A DNA stretch of 64,000 nt from Psococerastis gibbosa (GCA_963971405.1 OZ020487.1:27389371-27453370); one strand, 5' to 3'; counted from the stretch's first letter, positions 10,001 to 19,096 are shown. Program-made: numbers and translations. Notes: a model not told the origin generated them from the sequence alone.

Positions 10001-12927
10001 AACACCCTTTCCCAATCAGAGAAAACACAATGCAGATGGCGCCTTCCGCCCTTCACAATAAACATTAAAAACTCATTGACATGGCAATGAATAATAAAGG
10101 ACACAGCGTAATTGCAGGGAACGGGCCAAATTGTCAGCACAGTCGGAGTTGCCCGCGTCTGCAGTGACATGAAAGGGGAGGACTCGCACAACAAAGCTGC
10201 CTGCTGCTGCTGCTGACGCCGCTGTCAGATCCATCACTGGAACATCTTGGAGATAGAGCTCTGCGGCTGGAGCTGGAGCCTTCTTATTAAACATCCAACA
10301 GAGCTTTGTGCTTCTCATTATCTGTTGATTACTCTTGTCGTAAGCGAAGAAAGCTATTATAGCCGGCAAAGGTATGGTTGAAATGGGAACAATGGGAGGG
10401 CCTGCCTGCACTGCCTGCCGGGGGAATCGGTAGCATAGTTGGTAGCTTTTTCGTACTTGTGCGAGTCTCTCTCTGCACACCATGCGATCGGAGACTTGTC
10501 GTAACTCAGCACAGGTATTACCCACAGGTTTTACCTACAGAGGTGACTAAAGAGATTATTCGGATACATTCATTGAATTGTTTGCATGGAATGAACCTGT
10601 ATAAGAGGAATCTGGCCCCTGACATCGGCTACCCCTGGATCACTCGCAAATAGGTTGGTTTATATTTTTGATTTCATTTAATACGTAAGTTATAACAATT
10701 CGGCCTGTTCAATTAGCAGAGGACTATTTCATACATAGTAGCATAGTACTACGAGGATGTTTTTTATAGTTTTGGTGTCGGGTTCCGTGAAACTGGAAGG
10801 TAACAGAAATTTGCCGAATTATCGAATTCTTGTAAACATTATAAACCACAAAAATGAAAAACCCCTTATAATACCAGTGTATGAAGTAGTCTGCGAATTG
10901 AATGACTTATAATGGAATTATAACTTAAGTATTATATTAAATAAAAAATACGAACCCACTTGTTTTTTGGTGATCCAGGGGTGGCCAATGTCAACGGTAA
11001 GCTTCCTCTTTAAAAAAAATGCGTAGGTAAGAATGTAACTGCAAAGGCTACGGAGGTACAACCTTCGAAGTCTACGCAGCGCCACTGAAGATGTCGACCG
11101 CAGATGTTGACAAAATGTTTGGAAGTTCACTTTCATTTCGACCACGGCCCATCAACCCGGATTCTACTGGTTCTTCATTCGAGCAGGTAATAATTTGAGA
11201 TAGTTGAGTGACTAATGGCGGAATTGATGTTGGAATGGTTCTACGATCTGTAGCTGCAAATGTAATATGTACGACACAGAGCCCGAGGGGTTTTGGGTTC
11301 ATTAACATTGTATACTCATTGTATCCTATATAAAAATGCCGTCAACAGTAGTCCCTGCTTATTCCCTTCAAAAAGTATTAAAATTATAGATAATAATTAA
11401 CAAATTATTAGAGATACAGATCATACAGTAACCAAGGTCTATGAATAATCTGATATTAGTAAAATATACAATAGTACCCATATGCATACAAATATAAATT
11501 AAAACCAAGAACGTACTGTACGTGGGTTCTACATACTAGGGCGAGTAGTACTTGGGTTTCGGGCACCGAAAAAATACCTTGTACCCGAGCCGTGCCCCGA
11601 GGGGTGGTCCATGGGGTCCGGGAAATTTTTTGTAAAATGTAAACCTGTATGGTTTGAAGAATTTATTCATTAATAAATTACGTTAAAAAAACTTGGACCC
11701 CCCCCCCGAAATCAAAACCTGGGCACGGCCCTGCTTGCACCCCCTTGCGTTGAGATTCGCGAATCTATGTCATCACAGCTAGTGCTCAAACTCACACAGG
11801 CAGAACCAAATAAAAACGGAAATCAATCGATGCTGATTCATAGATAACGGCAACATATTATGCAAAGTGAAAAGCAATAGCATAAATTGAGAAAGATGCC
11901 CACAGATATTTGATATAGCTCTACGTATTGCATAATACAATATTCCAATACTGACGTAGGCAATGCAAATTGAACTCACTGTGAACGTTGAGCACAGCTA
12001 TTCGACTTTCCTTCGTGCCGGCAACGTTTTTGGCAAGGCACTGATAACTCCCTGAATCGGATTGTTGAACATCATTGATAAGCAGATGTCCGCCATCCAC
12101 GACACGCCTTCGCCCATCTTCTAAGTCCACCTGAGAGCAAAAACGTGAAACTTAATAGCATTAGCCTACCACCAATCGCATAAGCTAGATAGGAGGGAAA
12201 AGGTTAGAGTTACTTAACAAGACCGTAACTACAGTTATATATTATATATGTATATATTTAACATTTTGAACGGAGGGTCAGGCTCAGGGGGTCATGAAAT
12301 GTTAAGACATTTTCTCGAAGTCGAACGTTGGTCTCTATATCTCCATAGGTAGATGAATCTCCCTAAAACGTTACTAATTTTCCAGTAGCACTGCAAAGCT
12401 TCCAGCGGTCTGATCGAGGCGTTTATAATACCGGGGTTAAATAAATACCCTAGGATTATAACTGTAAACAAACAAATTTTGAATAGCACTTTCCATTATA
12501 AATTATCTTGTTTACCAGTGGATTAAATAAATACCGGTATTATAAACGCCCCGATCAGGCTGCAGGTATACAAATTGTTTTTACATTATTATTACCGTAC
12601 CTCTAGAAGTTACAATTTCAAGTTGCAACTATGACGAATAAACCGTAGTTGAGCTCGTTCCTCCACCAAAAAAAACTCAATCATTGTTAGTATGTGTGTG
12701 AATGTAAACATGCATTTAGGGAAATACATAAAAGTTGTGCTTCAGCACTAATCAATGACCTCATTAGTAGATAAAAAAGGGGGAAATGAAACATACCTTT
12801 TTACCTTCCCACTTCCACTCAACGGTAGGTTCGGGGAAACCTTTTGGAGGCCCACATTCCAGCATGGCGATTTCTCCAGCTGCTACTCTCGTGTCTTTTG
12901 GCTCCTCACGAAAATCATCCCGAAGAA
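670..12927 (-). CDS. robo: Roundabout-family axon guidance receptor, 13 internal exons, partial at both ends
   Basis: Single-pass receptor that binds Slit through its N-terminal Ig domains and signals growth-cone repulsion through its cytoplasmic tail (family knowledge). Seen here: 13 minus-strand exons, all with GT-AG introns and mutually compatible phases, giving 2691 nt with no stop. Residue numbers count from the first encoded residue: Ig2 1-94, Ig3 95-183, Ig4 184-277, Ig5 278-380, FN3-1 about 391-480, FN3-2 about 505-600, FN3-3 604-700, transmembrane helix about 727-748. Tail motifs are [10 protein letters not shown] (CC0, Tyr812) and NPTPYATT (CC1, Tyr840). The Ig5-FN3-FN3-FN3-TM-CC0-CC1 order is specific to Robo. 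Ig1 and the signal peptide (higher coordinates) and any CC2/CC3 (below position 1) are missing, so Robo1 versus Robo2/3 type cannot be decided. Exon list: 12797-12927, 11980-12130, 8688-8954, 7494-7621, 6532-6886, 5532-5692, 4855-5013, 4350-4580, 3711-3936, 3225-3340, 2750-2952, 1789-1946, 670-1074. Confidence 0.95.
1449..1576 (-). repeat. SINE-like repeat copy, minus orientation (family S1)
   Basis: The reverse complement matches the copies at 10431-10600 and 21338-21480 across GTGCGA(A/G)T, CACACCATGCGAT, GAAGAGATCAATCG and ATACATT.ATTAAATTG. It lies in the intron between the transmembrane and cytoplasmic exons of robo. Confidence 0.7.
1789..1946 (-). CDS. robo: robo exon: transmembrane segment
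   Basis: Acceptor TGAATTTCAG, donor GTATGA, phase 2 to 1. The AG of the previous exon plus G here makes an Arg codon, followed by [17 protein letters not shown] hydrophobic stretch of about 22 residues follows (from [19 protein letters not shown]) and then the stop-transfer/cytoplasmic sequence [17 protein letters not shown]. The KRKH.M.K.LGHLS motif directly after the membrane helix is a Robo landmark. Confidence 0.95.
2558..2730. mobile_element. Tourist-like MITE (PIF/Harbinger type) in a robo intron
   Basis: Both ends read GGCGC(T/C)CATTCCACATACGTCA and then TCGTCAATGAAAAATTGAAA, giving terminal inverted repeats of about 50 bp with few mismatches. TAA flanks both sides (2555-2557 and 2731-2733), the 3-bp TSD typical of PIF/Harbinger elements. 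The 173-bp element has no coding capacity. The left arm contains three tandem AAAATGACGGC-like units. It sits 19 nt downstream of the donor of the FN3-3 exon ending at 2750. Confidence 0.85.
2750..2952 (-). CDS. robo: robo exon: second half of FN3-3 and juxtamembrane region
   Basis: A short exon that a methionine-based ORF search would miss. Acceptor ATTAACTTACAG-type, donor GTGAGT, phase 0 to 2. It encodes [55 protein letters not shown] and ends MTA plus AG. It follows ...NGVLTGYK in frame and supplies the LNAST.SV.LNNLT.GA.Y and AGDGP.S.P patterns of Robo FN3-3. A Tourist-like MITE starts 19 nt inside the following intron. Confidence 0.94.
3225..3340 (-). CDS. robo: robo exon: first half of FN3-3
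   Basis: Acceptor TTTCTTCTTCCAG, donor GTTCGT (weak at +3 to +5 but the phase requires it), phase 1 to 0. It encodes [19 protein letters not shown] then [19 protein letters not shown]. The [12 protein letters not shown] string is diagnostic for the third Robo FN3 domain. The reading frame stays open about 11 codons past the donor, but only the spliced reading matches FN3. Confidence 0.93.
3711..3936 (-). CDS. robo: robo exon: main part of FN3-2
   Basis: Acceptor TTTTGTTTCAG, donor GTAAGT, phase 0 to 1. It encodes [38 protein letters not shown] and [24 protein letters not shown]...R..DL and NLKK.TKYEFFL.PF..T.EGQPSNS match Robo FN3-2. One N-glycosylation sequon (NAS) is present. Confidence 0.96.
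4350..4580 (-). CDS. robo: robo exon: end of FN3-1, helical linker, start of FN3-2
   Basis: Acceptor TTTTTTCTTTAG, donor GTAAGT, phase 0 to 0, 231 nt. It encodes [20 protein letters not shown] (FN3-1 F strand), [11 protein letters not shown], a linker with [13 protein letters not shown], then [19 protein letters not shown], the A and B strands of FN3-2. The long linker between FN3-1 and FN3-2 is typical of Robo. Confidence 0.96.
4855..5013 (-). CDS. robo: robo exon: first half of FN3-1
   Basis: Acceptor TTTAAATGCAG, donor GTGAGT, phase 0 to 0, 159 nt. It encodes [16 protein letters not shown] (beta strands with the FN3 core tryptophan) and the very conserved [20 protein letters not shown]. 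The [10 protein letters not shown] string is nearly invariant in Robo proteins and is the strongest single identifier in the window. Confidence 0.97.
5532..5692 (-). CDS. robo: robo exon: end of Ig5 and linker into FN3-1
   Basis: Acceptor TGTTATTCTAG, donor GTAACT, phase 1 to 0. It encodes [20 protein letters not shown] (second Ig5 cysteine), [10 protein letters not shown], then the linker [18 protein letters not shown]. The LHR..DPS..P.PP linker between Ig5 and FN3-1 is a Robo signature. The joined reading continues into [16 protein letters not shown]. Confidence 0.95.
6278..6319. repeat. GAA-rich microsatellite
   Basis: A run of GAAGAAGAAAAAGAAGAAG-type trinucleotides lies in the robo intron between the two Ig5 exons. 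On the transcribed (minus) strand it reads as a TTC-rich polypyrimidine tract. Confidence 0.8.
6532..6886 (-). CDS. robo: robo exon: second half of Ig4 and first half of Ig5
   Basis: Acceptor TTATTTTCCAG, donor GTATGT, phase 0 to 1, 355 nt. It begins [20 protein letters not shown], carries the second Ig4 cysteine ([11 protein letters not shown]), the Ig4-Ig5 linker [17 protein letters not shown], and the first Ig5 cysteine (ATLPCQAN) and tryptophan (IRWYKDG). It ends ETGTLVIT plus one base. The PPP...GP.NQTLP..TVATLPC string is highly characteristic of Robo Ig5. The loop after the first Ig5 cysteine lacks the usual GNPSP turn. Confidence 0.96.
7494..7621 (-). CDS. robo: robo exon: first half of Ig4
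   Basis: Acceptor TTGAATTTTTAG, donor GTCAGT (rarer than GTAAGT but acceptable), phase 1 to 0. It encodes [17 protein letters not shown], the first Ig cysteine in [11 protein letters not shown] and the core tryptophan in SIFWTKEGQ, ending AQ. The join to [10 protein letters not shown] in the next exon reproduces the Robo Ig4 pattern FWTKEG..LMFP. Reading past the donor runs into unrelated sequence, which fixes the 3' boundary. Confidence 0.93.
7655..7819. mobile_element. hAT-like MITE A
   Basis: A 165-bp element flanked by perfect 8-bp TSDs TTAGACTA (7647-7654 and 7820-7827). The termini CATGGACGGATAAAG and CAGGGACGGATCCAG match at 12 of 15 positions. The CAG.G.CGGATCCAG terminus and 8-bp TSD fit non-autonomous hAT elements. 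The interior has a G-rich patch near the left end and a C-rich patch near the right. It lies 26 nt (counting the TSD) upstream of the acceptor of the Ig4 exon. Confidence 0.88.
8091..8376 (-). mobile_element. Retroposon copy (family R1), minus orientation
   Basis: Flanked by 12-bp direct repeats GACCACAGAACT (8079-8090 and 8377-8388). On the minus strand it starts GCCGGCCGCCATACCAAGTT and ends in an ACT/ATT simple repeat tail, as LINE-mobilised retroposons do. The core (8200-8275) matches the plus-strand copies at 34419-34773 and 44322-44690. The 3' third differs from those copies and carries an 11-bp perfect hairpin, ACTGTCCTATG/CATAGGACAGT (8166-8193). Confidence 0.85.
8543..8608. repeat. 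Dispersed repeat D6, copy 1
   Basis: TTTCTGAGGTCACAAT, then ACGATTGGTTGGC and CTCCCT.CATATCATCATCCTCC, related to 9752-9810. Part of it recurs inverted at 52327-52352. It lies 80 nt downstream of the Ig3 exon in the direction of transcription. Confidence 0.6.
8688..8954 (-). CDS. robo: robo exon: complete Ig3
   Basis: Acceptor TTTTATATAG, donor GTAAGT, phase 1 to phase 1. The 267-nt exon encodes all of Ig3: [19 protein letters not shown], first cysteine [15 protein letters not shown], second cysteine [11 protein letters not shown], ending [11 protein letters not shown] single-exon Ig3 contrasts with Ig2 and Ig4, which are each split by an intron. The exon is bracketed by two related direct repeats (8543-8608 and 9752-9810). 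Confidence 0.96.
9425..9618. mobile_element. hAT-like MITE B
   Basis: A 194-bp element between perfect 8-bp TSDs CATGACGG (9417-9424 and 9619-9626). The termini CAATGGCGGATTCAC and CAAGGGCAGATCCAG are inverted and match at 11 of 15 positions. A run of 14 C (9459-9472) follows the left G-rich end. It is in the robo intron between Ig2 and Ig3. Confidence 0.88.
9752..9810. repeat. Dispersed repeat D6, copy 2
   Basis: TCTTCTGAGGTCACAATCTC, AACGATTGATTGGCCGCAAC and ACATCCTCC resemble 8543-8608. With that copy it brackets the Ig3 exon as a direct repeat about 1.2 kb apart. Confidence 0.6.
10431..10660 (+). mobile_element. tRNA-derived SINE copy (family S1)
   Basis: A good RNA polymerase III box A, TAGCATAGTTGG (10431-10442), is followed by a degraded box B, GTGCGAGTCTC (10459-10469). 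The body matches 21338-21480 and, inverted, 1449-1576. The last 60 bp (ACATCGGCTACCCCTGGATCAC) recur inverted at 10953-11005. Confidence 0.65.
10953..11170 (-). repeat. Composite repeat block in the Ig2-Ig3 intron
   Basis: Positions 10953-11005 are an inverted copy of 10600-10660 (GTGATCCAGGGGTGGCCAATG). The adjoining 11071-11165 (GCCACTGAAGATGTCGACCG, CAGATGTTGA.AAAA, GACCACGGCC.ATCA.CC) matches 16021-16118 and defines dispersed family D2. On the minus strand a short open reading of [14 protein letters not shown] type appears, similar to [10 protein letters not shown] on the plus strand at 10620-10650. Confidence 0.6.
11586..11733. mobile_element. hAT-like MITE E (diverged)
   Basis: The flanks CTTGTACC (11578-11585) and CTTGCACC (11734-11741) agree at 7 of 8 bases. 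The inverted ends share GCCGTGCCC (left CGAGCCGTGCCCCGAGG, right CAGGGCCGTGCCCAGG). The size (148 bp), G-rich start and C-rich end match the other hAT-like MITEs here. Confidence 0.65.
11980..12130 (-). CDS. robo: robo exon: second half of Ig2
   Basis: Acceptor TTGCTCTCAG, donor GTGAGT. It starts in phase 0 and ends in phase 1. It encodes [18 protein letters not shown] followed by the second Ig cysteine in [14 protein letters not shown], and it ends at VLNVH. An internal ATG lies close to the exon start, but the true exon begins with the Val codon directly after the acceptor. Confidence 0.95.
12797..12927 (-). CDS. robo: robo exon 1 of window: first half of Ig2
   Basis: The acceptor TTTTTTTTCAG precedes 12927 and the donor GTATGT follows 12797. 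The exon starts in phase 1 (two bases complete a Val codon) and ends in phase 0. It encodes the segment from [18 protein letters not shown] to [12 protein letters not shown]. This holds the first Ig cysteine (MLECGPP) and the core tryptophan of Ig2. The LRDDFR..P.DTRVA.GE and ECGPPKG.PEPT strings are hallmarks of arthropod Robo Ig2. The upstream partner must end in phase 1, as expected for an Ig1 exon, but none was found at higher coordinates. Confidence 0.95.
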
Positions 12928-15900
12928 CTGAAAAAAAAGAACTAAATTAAGTAATTGCCTACAACATTTCTTATATTTAATTATTCCTTACGTCACTTGA
13001 AATATCAGAAAGATATACGGCACTGTAATGGCATCAAAGGTAAATACGAAAACGTATCGGGGAAAAAGTAGAGTTGAACTTACGTATTAAGGTAGCCATA
13101 AATTAGTTGAACACAGTTTAAAAGTGGTAGCCCTAATTAGTTACGGTACGCACTATATGTATACAATGGCCACTTAATTGTTTTCCCCCACAGGCCGTCA
13201 GGAACAGCTGTCGTTCAATGCGCATACTACACACAAGTAATTACAATTTAAACTGTAACTACATCTGGGGTTTCCCATGCAAGGGGAGTCACACTTTAAT
13301 TACCCAATTGTCAAACGGGGAATCCTCTCAGGATAGGAGAGCAAAAAAAACGTTCATTTTAAAACAAAGTAAACGGGCATAAACCTGTCGCGCACATGTG
13401 GTAGAGGGAGCACAAAACTGGGGGACTTCTCGATATGAACATGATTCACACTATTCATTAAACACAAACTACGGCAAATTAACTGAGAGATTACGTCATT
13501 AAGGGTTGCCAACCAAAAGGGGTTAAGTTAACCGGGAATCCAACAAGACGAAGCCTGTTTGCCGGGCAGGGTTGCACCCACCCCTGTGGCAGGTCACGTG
13601 CGGGACTTTGCCCTGCTCTCCCAAGGGTAAATCTACAAATACAAATAAATCAGCCACCCCGACCAACTCTAGTCTATTTGGCCACATCGATCTGCATTGA
13701 GAGCAATTGCCCCGTGGGCGTAACCCCTCAAAGGGATGGGGGGGGGGGAGTTTTCCAATAGTAACAACCCACCGGGACGAATCGAAATTAACCTCTTATC
13801 GTTTCACCCAACCGTTACTGCTATTAGTGCTAGAATGTAAAGCTACTAGCCCGGGAAAATGTGGAGAACACTTCAAATAATATGCAGGTAGGATTATGGG
13901 AATGTGTGAGCGTGCGTTATAGGGGCTAATGGCTTAATGGACAATGAGCCAGTGCTGAAAGCAGAGGAAATATTTAAAATGCTTATGTGTCGGCTTGTTA
14001 ATAATAAACCGATAATTAATATTCCTCATCCTTATGGCTGTGGGTACAAACTTTTGATCAGTGATTCAACCCTCCATTAAATACTTTTCAATTAGAAGTA
14101 GCCTATTAAAAGTATCGACAGGATGAAATTCTTATCGACGCTAACTTTTTGTATGATTGTTAGATTGTATGTACTTTTTCATAACATCCGTGGCTCTTTT
14201 TAAAATTACTTATTCCTAACGAAACTCCCACTGCCCCACAGGATCCTAGCGTTGACATTGTTAACATTTACTAGTCTAGAGCCATTAATTAATTCCAATG
14301 CACAGCTATTCAATAATTTTCCACAAGAACATGGTGCCTCTGGAAAAACATGTGTAAATAAATCCTCCAAACCTCTGTTCAAGAAAAGTTCAATGGACAA
14401 ACGATTATTTTTTTGGGAAGCCTTATCATGATACAAATCAAATTTTCCAATAGCCACAATTAAGCAGAAAGCATCTTCAATGGAAATAGTTTTTATTTAA
14501 AAATTATAAATTAACTCCGAAAGTGAGAAATGTTGAAAGGAAAGAAATAAGAGCGAAGGAAGGAAGCAAAGAATTCAAGAGAGACAAGGGATGATGAGAG
14601 CAGGATGAGGGGGATGATTTTGTTGACAGAAGGCAATATCACAGTCGACCTGGCTGCATCCATCCGGAAAATCTGCACCCCTGTCCCTCGACATCTTAAT
14701 AGAAATTCCAAATAGGCTGCAACGCATTCTTTCGAGCTATGAGGGCTGAAGAGGCTTTGCAATCAAATTCTCAACTCAATTTCAATTGTCATTTGATTAC
14801 GTTTTTCCATTCTAGACTAGACCTTTTTCTGGCAGGGGCTGCTTGGAAAATCAATATTCCACCTTGATGTAGAATGTTTTCCCACTGGTGTCTTCACTGT
14901 TTTTATAGAATGCATTATGTACAAATTTGCAATGCAAAAATTGTGATGAAATAAAAGAAGAGCTGTGGCCCGATTATATTTCATTTGAAATACAGTTGGT
15001 ATGTACTGTATGTACATGACAGTTGAATAATTAATTTTTTATACAAATGACATTAAAATTTAGTTCGGAAATATTGCCACGCATATTTAATAAACAATTA
15101 TTTACAACAAGATTGTCATGCATCGGAGACAGATACGAACACCAATTCTGCACGAGTGCATGGTTGCATAATCATGAAATATCAGGCGAATCCATATTTA
15201 AAAAATTCAATTTATTATTATTTTTCTAAGCTATTGACTTTGGGCAGCTCCAACCAAGTGTTTGAAATCTCACTGCTAATCATTACTAATATAGATTACT
15301 CATGCTTTAGATTATGGTAACGTCGACATATTAGTCACGAAGTCAGTCGGAGTCACCCTTACTAAGAAGAGCCAATTCAACACCCCAATGCAATATCAGT
15401 CAATTGCAAAAAGTCAAATTAATCGATCGTAAAGATTTCATATGGCAAAAGAAATCCTCTGCATTTTGATTAACATTGTGTGTTTATTTATTATTTTAGG
15501 CTATATACTAAATAAGACTACATTTACTCTTCAACCGAAAGTTTAAAATCTGCCGATGGGTACACATAAAATGAGAATTTAACAAGAAAAACTAAAAACT
15601 AGTAATAGGCTAACATAATTAGTGAACTATAAAAATGATAGGAATAGGTAAAACGAAACGAAAATGCTGCTCATACAAAGTGACCTATTTGGCAGTCGTC
15701 TGGGGAGGAGTAGATAAAACTGCACTCAGCTATATTGTGCACTCAATCCAGCCAGGCGGGGTCACAAGCATTTTGGGCTCATCTGGCTACATTCCAATAG
15801 AAGCCTAGCAGTCGAGGAAAAATTGGTTGACCTATTTCTTTTCCCAGAATCGCCAACGGCGATGGCGATGGAAATATAGGATAGATCAAAGAATTTGAAC

Positions 15901-16020
15901 AAAACATTATTTGTGTGCTACATGAGAAGAGTGACTTCTGATGATATTTCTGGTCATTAAAATCCAGAGGACAAATTATTTGTCTGCATGATGAAGCAGT
16001 AACCTGCGAGATCATAGAAG
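12928..16020. other. Non-coding stretch upstream of the Ig2 exon
   Basis: AT-rich sequence with no exon-like segment that I could support. I searched by eye for Ig1 motifs (RIIEHP, LNCKAEG.P.PTI.WYKDG, YWC.A.N) on the minus strand and found none. It probably belongs to the robo intron between Ig1 and Ig2. Confidence 0.5.
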
Positions 16021-16118
16021 TCTACATATTGCCACAGAAGATGCCGACCGCAGATGTTGATAAAACTTTGAAAGTACGCTTTCAGATGGACCACGGCCTA
16101 TCAGTCCGGATTCAACTG
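16021..16118 (+). repeat. Dispersed repeat D2, second copy
   Basis: TCTACATATTGCCACAGAAG, ATGCCGACCGCAGATGTTGA, GGACCACGGCCTATCAGTCC align with 11071-11165 over about 100 bp. No TSD was recognised. Confidence 0.65.
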
Positions 16119-18950
16119 TTTTATCGTCTGATTCCATCTGTTCAAAGCCTTAATTATATTATTTATTTATTTGTCTACAGCTAACCCCTCCCTCCTCTCG
16201 ACACTTAAATTATCCGATGTGGTCGAAGCCACCTTAAAATGGACATAACCATACTTTCACATTACTGGAACCCGGGATCACAGGAGAGTATTGGGTACAA
16301 CAGAACAGGACTTTGAAATTTAATAATTTAAAAAATACTAACATTAAACGCTGTGTAGTACGATTTCATAAAGTAATAATAATAATCCGTGTATTTTTCT
16401 AAATAATTTTTACACAAATACAGAGAAAGTTGAAGTGTCCCCTCACGCCAGCGGCGTGCGAGGGTAGCACTCAATACCTAAGTTATACCTAATTCACCCA
16501 AAACACTTTTACTAACTACGAGTTAACAAATAAATTATACCTTCCCAACTACCTACTGTATACCTAAGAATAATTTAAAAAAAGAAGTACATTAAACGCA
16601 GTCCCATTATTTTATTGCGACTCCTCGCACAATGGAACAGATCTGCCAATGTTTTCTTTTATGCAAATAGCTTCAAATAAAGAGTCCATGGTATAACGGT
16701 ATTGTATGAAACACCACATCAGACACTACAGTATTGTCAAGAAGCAAGAAAACTTAGGCATAGTTAATGAAGACAGAAGAGTAGTTGGAGTAGTGTGTCA
16801 GAGAACTCAGATTACTCGGGGAAGAAGATTATTTCCACAAAAGAGTCTTATTAAAAGGGGGTACACCCACAAGGGAGGTTTATGACGTCACGGGAAAAAG
16901 CAGTCCTCTCAAGAACTCCAATTTCACTGCAAGTAATTATACAACACTGGATTGAAGAATATTGAGAAATGATGGAACTAACCCCCCGTGCAGTTTGCCA
17001 GGAGGTGGCGAAGGGGTGTTCTAAAAGTTACGCATCTCAAGGACTGGCAAATATTTCGACTTTTTTTGCAAATTCAAGATCAACCATTACGCCTACTGCG
17101 GCGGCACGTTCAAGAGCACAAATACTAAGCAGCCAGAAGATGTAGGCAGTTTTATCAATATTCACTTAAAACTGCAGCCTAATAACTTTATATGGTTCTG
17201 TCCAACGCAAAACGCGCTTTTGAGATGATTAAATCGTGTTATTTAGGTAGCGGTGCCACCCAAAATTAAACAAAACCCGTGTACCTTACCAGCAGGTAGT
17301 AGGCCTACGAAAACGTGGTAATTGGAGCATGCTACCAACTATGACGGAAGATGGCCACTCTCCGCAGTTTTTCCAGCGTAACTGAAATGCGATCTTAGCC
17401 CGGATGATTCTCGCAGTTGCGATTTACCGACGTCTTTTCCATTGTAGGGATAGGACTTAGTGAATAGTTGGTGTAAACCCACAGAGTCTACTTCAGAAGA
17501 TTTCTTTGCTCTGGCTGGACTAGGGGAGACCCGTGCAATTTCGTGAGGTCAGCTTCACGCCAGATTCCAATATCGTCAAGAAATCACTAAGAAATCTGCT
17601 AGCCCTGTGGCTGCAATGGAAACAACGTCGGTAAATCGCGACTCCGAGAATCACCTGTGTGTATAATGTATAATGTCCAGCTGCAATATAACATTAAAAT
17701 GTCAGATCCCCCTAAATGCTATTGGAATCACAGGTTAAGGACTGGTAGAGGACCCTTTTACTTTAGCGCTGCACTATTTCAGACTTGAAAATGAAGGAGG
17801 CACCAAAAAAATGCTCGTCTATCTGGTATTAAAAACAACAGTAAGTTTTGACAATCCTTCGAAGGGGTAGCAAAGTATTCCCTCTGTGGATGATTAAGAA
17901 GACAGTGCACAGATGGAGTAATTGCGAGCGCTGAATAACTGACATCAGCATTCATATGGTTGCTGTGTCAGCTCGGGTCACTGCTGATTTTCCATTCATC
18001 CCTTGCCTCTTCTCGCCAGATGAGGGGAACGCTGCGGGGCCTCTGGTAATCACCAATTTTTAGATGAAGCCCTATTAGCCGGCTGATAGCAGAAATCAAT
18101 ATTAACAAAACGGGTATGTGCATAGGTAGGCAGTATGACAGAAGTGAAAACTTAAAATTTTAGCAACATGACACTATTTAAAGACTGATGACGAAAGATA
18201 AAGCCTCACCTAGCCCCTGTAGCAAAAAAAAAGCTCGGCGCTTCACGGCACGCTATCTTGGGATCTTTTTGCCTGACCGGTAGAACCCTAGTAGTTGGTA
18301 ATCATTGTTTCTGCCAACCATAGTTTCCGTCTCAAAACATTTTGTTATTTTAAATTCGAAGTGTTGCGCGTCCACGCTGCTCTACGCACACAATCGTGTC
18401 AAGGAAATTTGCCATTGATGGTCACAGTGATCCTTTTAACTGGACAAACGATTTACTATTACGTATAATTTTGCTCTAGTCGTTCAGTCATGTAGTGTTT
18501 TACGCGTAACTCAATACGCAAGTTTATTATTCCGCAAGAAAAGTGCAAAGCCCGCCTAGGAAGTGATTTAAAGACTTCAAGACTTAAAGATTTCAAACCA
18601 ATGGAGAGACATGCGAAAGCACTAATGGGAAGGAAAAACCACAGAGAAATTTGTCTGTGGTAAAACATTGATGAATATTCACATATTTCGTTGTCAGTCT
18701 CTGAAGAGAATGAAAACAGTCATTCGTCAAAAGAGTAATCTTTAGGTAGGCAAACCAGTATTGTTTGTAAAGAAAGGGAGCGGTGAACTGGGAACCAACA
18801 AAACGAAGGAGACGGGGGAAAAGTAAGCAGCCTTGTCAGCAAATGTTGACTCATCTGTGACGGATTTTAGGTTAAAACTGTTCAAACTGACAGACTAACT
18901 TCCACCGCTATCTTTCTTCCGGTTTTAAGTGGAAAGATCATCTTCAGTTT
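16119..18950. other. Non-coding stretch, no gene seen
   Basis: No reading frame with domain resemblance and no repeat boundary was found. 17930-18100 is somewhat less AT-rich than its surroundings and could be conserved regulatory DNA, but nothing in the sequence alone shows that. Confidence 0.4.
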
Positions 18951-19095
18951 TAAGTTTCCTCATAATTCTATACTATACCGGCAGAACGTCTATACAACTG
19001 TCTACTGGTACCTATACTAACCTAACCTAACCTAAGTTTCCTCATAATTCTATACTATACCGGCAGAACGTCTATACAACTGTCTTCTGGTACCT

Positions 19096-19096
<1 letters not shown>
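18951..19096. repeat. 82-bp tandem duplication with CCTAA units
   Basis: The segment beginning TAAGTTTCCTCATAATTCTA at 18951 recurs at 19033 (period 82 bp). Copies are nearly identical (one substitution seen, CTACTGG versus CTTCTGG). The first unit ends with three consecutive CCTAA units, the arthropod telomere-type pentamer. The LINE at 19098 is inserted at the end of the second copy. Confidence 0.85.

Larger units (their letters stand above)
8955..11979 (-). other. Large robo intron between Ig2 and Ig3 exons
   Basis: A 3.0-kb intron holding hAT-like MITEs B and E, SINE S1, repeat D6 copy 2 and the composite block at 10953-11170. A 150-codon minus-strand reading frame (10073-10525) overlaps a CTG repeat and the SINE and has no recognisable domain. 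The rest appears as plain intron. Confidence 0.7.

Noticed and set aside
10073-10525. 150-codon minus-strand frame in the Ig2-Ig3 intron
   Set aside because: It overlaps a CTG microsatellite and the SINE S1 head, has no domain, and the flanking robo exons are phase-compatible without it.
19016-19036. Interstitial telomere array of CCTAA units
   Set aside because: Only three full units; too short to call a telomeric array, noted within the tandem duplication instead.
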